From positions 1 through 5,060 of the forward strand of contig JADZFJ010000419.1 of NCBI GenBank assembly GCA_020849935.1: a stretch of DNA of 5,060 nt. The letters are read 5' to 3'. Positions 4,753 to 5,060 of the stretch are shown piece by piece. The first letter of the stretch is position 1, and each line of letters opens with the position of its first letter. The DNA is from Crocinitomix sp. (lineage in GTDB: Bacteria > Bacteroidota > Bacteroidia > Flavobacteriales_D > Crocinitomicaceae). The notes below the pieces were generated by a model. That model did not search any database and was not told the DNA's origin. It saw nothing but the letters and a program-made list of their open reading frames with translations. The position numbers were made by a program, and so were the translations under genes.

Positions 4753-5060
4753 TCCACGTCGTTAGTAACTTCTTCAAAATCTTTTAGTTGAGATTTTAAA
4801 TGTGGATCGTTGGTTTTGATGGCTTTTTGAAGTACCATGTTGTTAGGAATCGAAATAATTTCATCGTCCCGTGTACGGATTTTAAAAAACATGAGTCCGA
4901 TATCAAAAATTTCACCTTCAATCTCGACGTCTTTATCCATAATCTTGATTTCGTCGCCAATTTTAGTGGCTGTGTTAAAAAAGATAATGATACCAGAAGT
5001 GATGTTGGATAAATGCGACCATTGCGCAAAAAAGGCCACCCCTAAAATTGTGACGATGGA
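4749..5060 (-). CDS. MscS-family mechanosensitive channel, C-terminal part, lacking the usual C-terminal cage
   Basis: The visible part is 103 residues, open to the right edge; the N-terminal membrane segments lie outside. In visible numbering, residues 2-28 are the pore helix region (Leu6-Gly-Val-Ala-Phe-Phe-Ala-Gln-Trp14 .. Leu17-Ser-Asn-Ile .. Gly23-Ile-Ile-Ile-Phe-Phe28), the counterpart of MscS TM3. Residues of about 33-80 are the MscS beta domain: Lys33-Ile-Gly-Asp-Glu, Glu48-Gly-Glu-Ile, Ile61-Arg-Thr, Asp66-Glu-Ile-Ile-Ser-Ile-Pro-Asn-Asn74. The protein ends about 29 residues after Pro-Asn-Asn, in an acidic tail. The alpha/beta C-terminal domain of E. coli-type MscS, about 100 residues, is therefore absent. 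Short MscS proteins occur in Bacteroidota, so this may be natural; a premature stop is possible but nothing of the missing domain is recognisable downstream. A GTG at 5039-5037 is internal, not the start. The role would be release of solutes under hypo-osmotic stress at the inner membrane. Confidence 0.88.
   Translation of the reverse strand, partial: SIVTILGVAFFAQWSHLSNITSGIIIFFNTATKIGDEIKIMDKDVEIEGEIFDIGLMFFKIRTRDDEIISIPNNMVLQKAIKTNDPHLKSQLKDFEEVTNDVD

Noticed and set aside
5037..5039. GTG as the start of the channel gene
   Set aside because: The frame stays open to the window edge and encodes the preceding part of the conserved pore helix (SIVTILG), so the GTG is an internal valine.

Overview
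The window looks like chromosomal DNA from the Bacteroidota, most likely the Flavobacteriia or a near relative. The DNA is AT-rich, and there is no clear Shine-Dalgarno sequence ahead of any gene. Three gene starts are preceded by the Bacteroidota -7 element TAnnTTTG (TATATTTG, TATCTTTG, TACCTTTG). The protein families also fit: a DUF4476 lipoprotein, a DUF2490 outer-membrane protein, and a polytopic membrane protein of a type common in this phylum. The species cannot be named from the sequence.

Layout. Bases 1-480 (minus) hold the N-terminal 160 residues of a membrane protein that continues past the left edge and resembles GT-C-type glycosyltransferases. Bases 625-1059 (minus) encode a small DUF4476 lipoprotein. 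Bases 1060-1343 hold no gene. They contain a locally GC-rich block that can be folded into a closed structure with a 15-bp interrupted hairpin. Bases 1344-2918 (minus) are a two-gene operon: a single-chain Xre repressor plus ImmA/IrrE metallopeptidase, followed 6 nt later by a PIN-domain nuclease with all four expected acidic residues. Bases 2919-3262 are a very AT-rich divergent intergenic region carrying the operon's promoter and a hairpin. Bases 3263-3913 and 3997-4752 (plus) encode two exported proteins, a probable small beta-barrel and a DUF2490 protein. The latter has its own promoter, which moves its start codon downstream of the longest open frame. Bases 4749-5060 (minus) are the C-terminal end of an MscS-type mechanosensitive channel that lacks the usual C-terminal cage. 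Its stop codon overlaps that of the convergent DUF2490 gene.

How the genes work together. The only clear functional unit is the Xre-ImmA/PIN pair. It has the form of a toxin-antitoxin or stress-triggered switch: a DNA-binding repressor carries its own protease domain and is co-transcribed with a ribonuclease-like toxin. The association of COG2856 proteases with Xre regulators and toxins is known from comparative genomics; the mechanism of this PIN-coupled version is inferred here. The other genes are envelope functions with no evident shared pathway. The second most interesting item is the structured intergenic element just downstream of the PIN gene.
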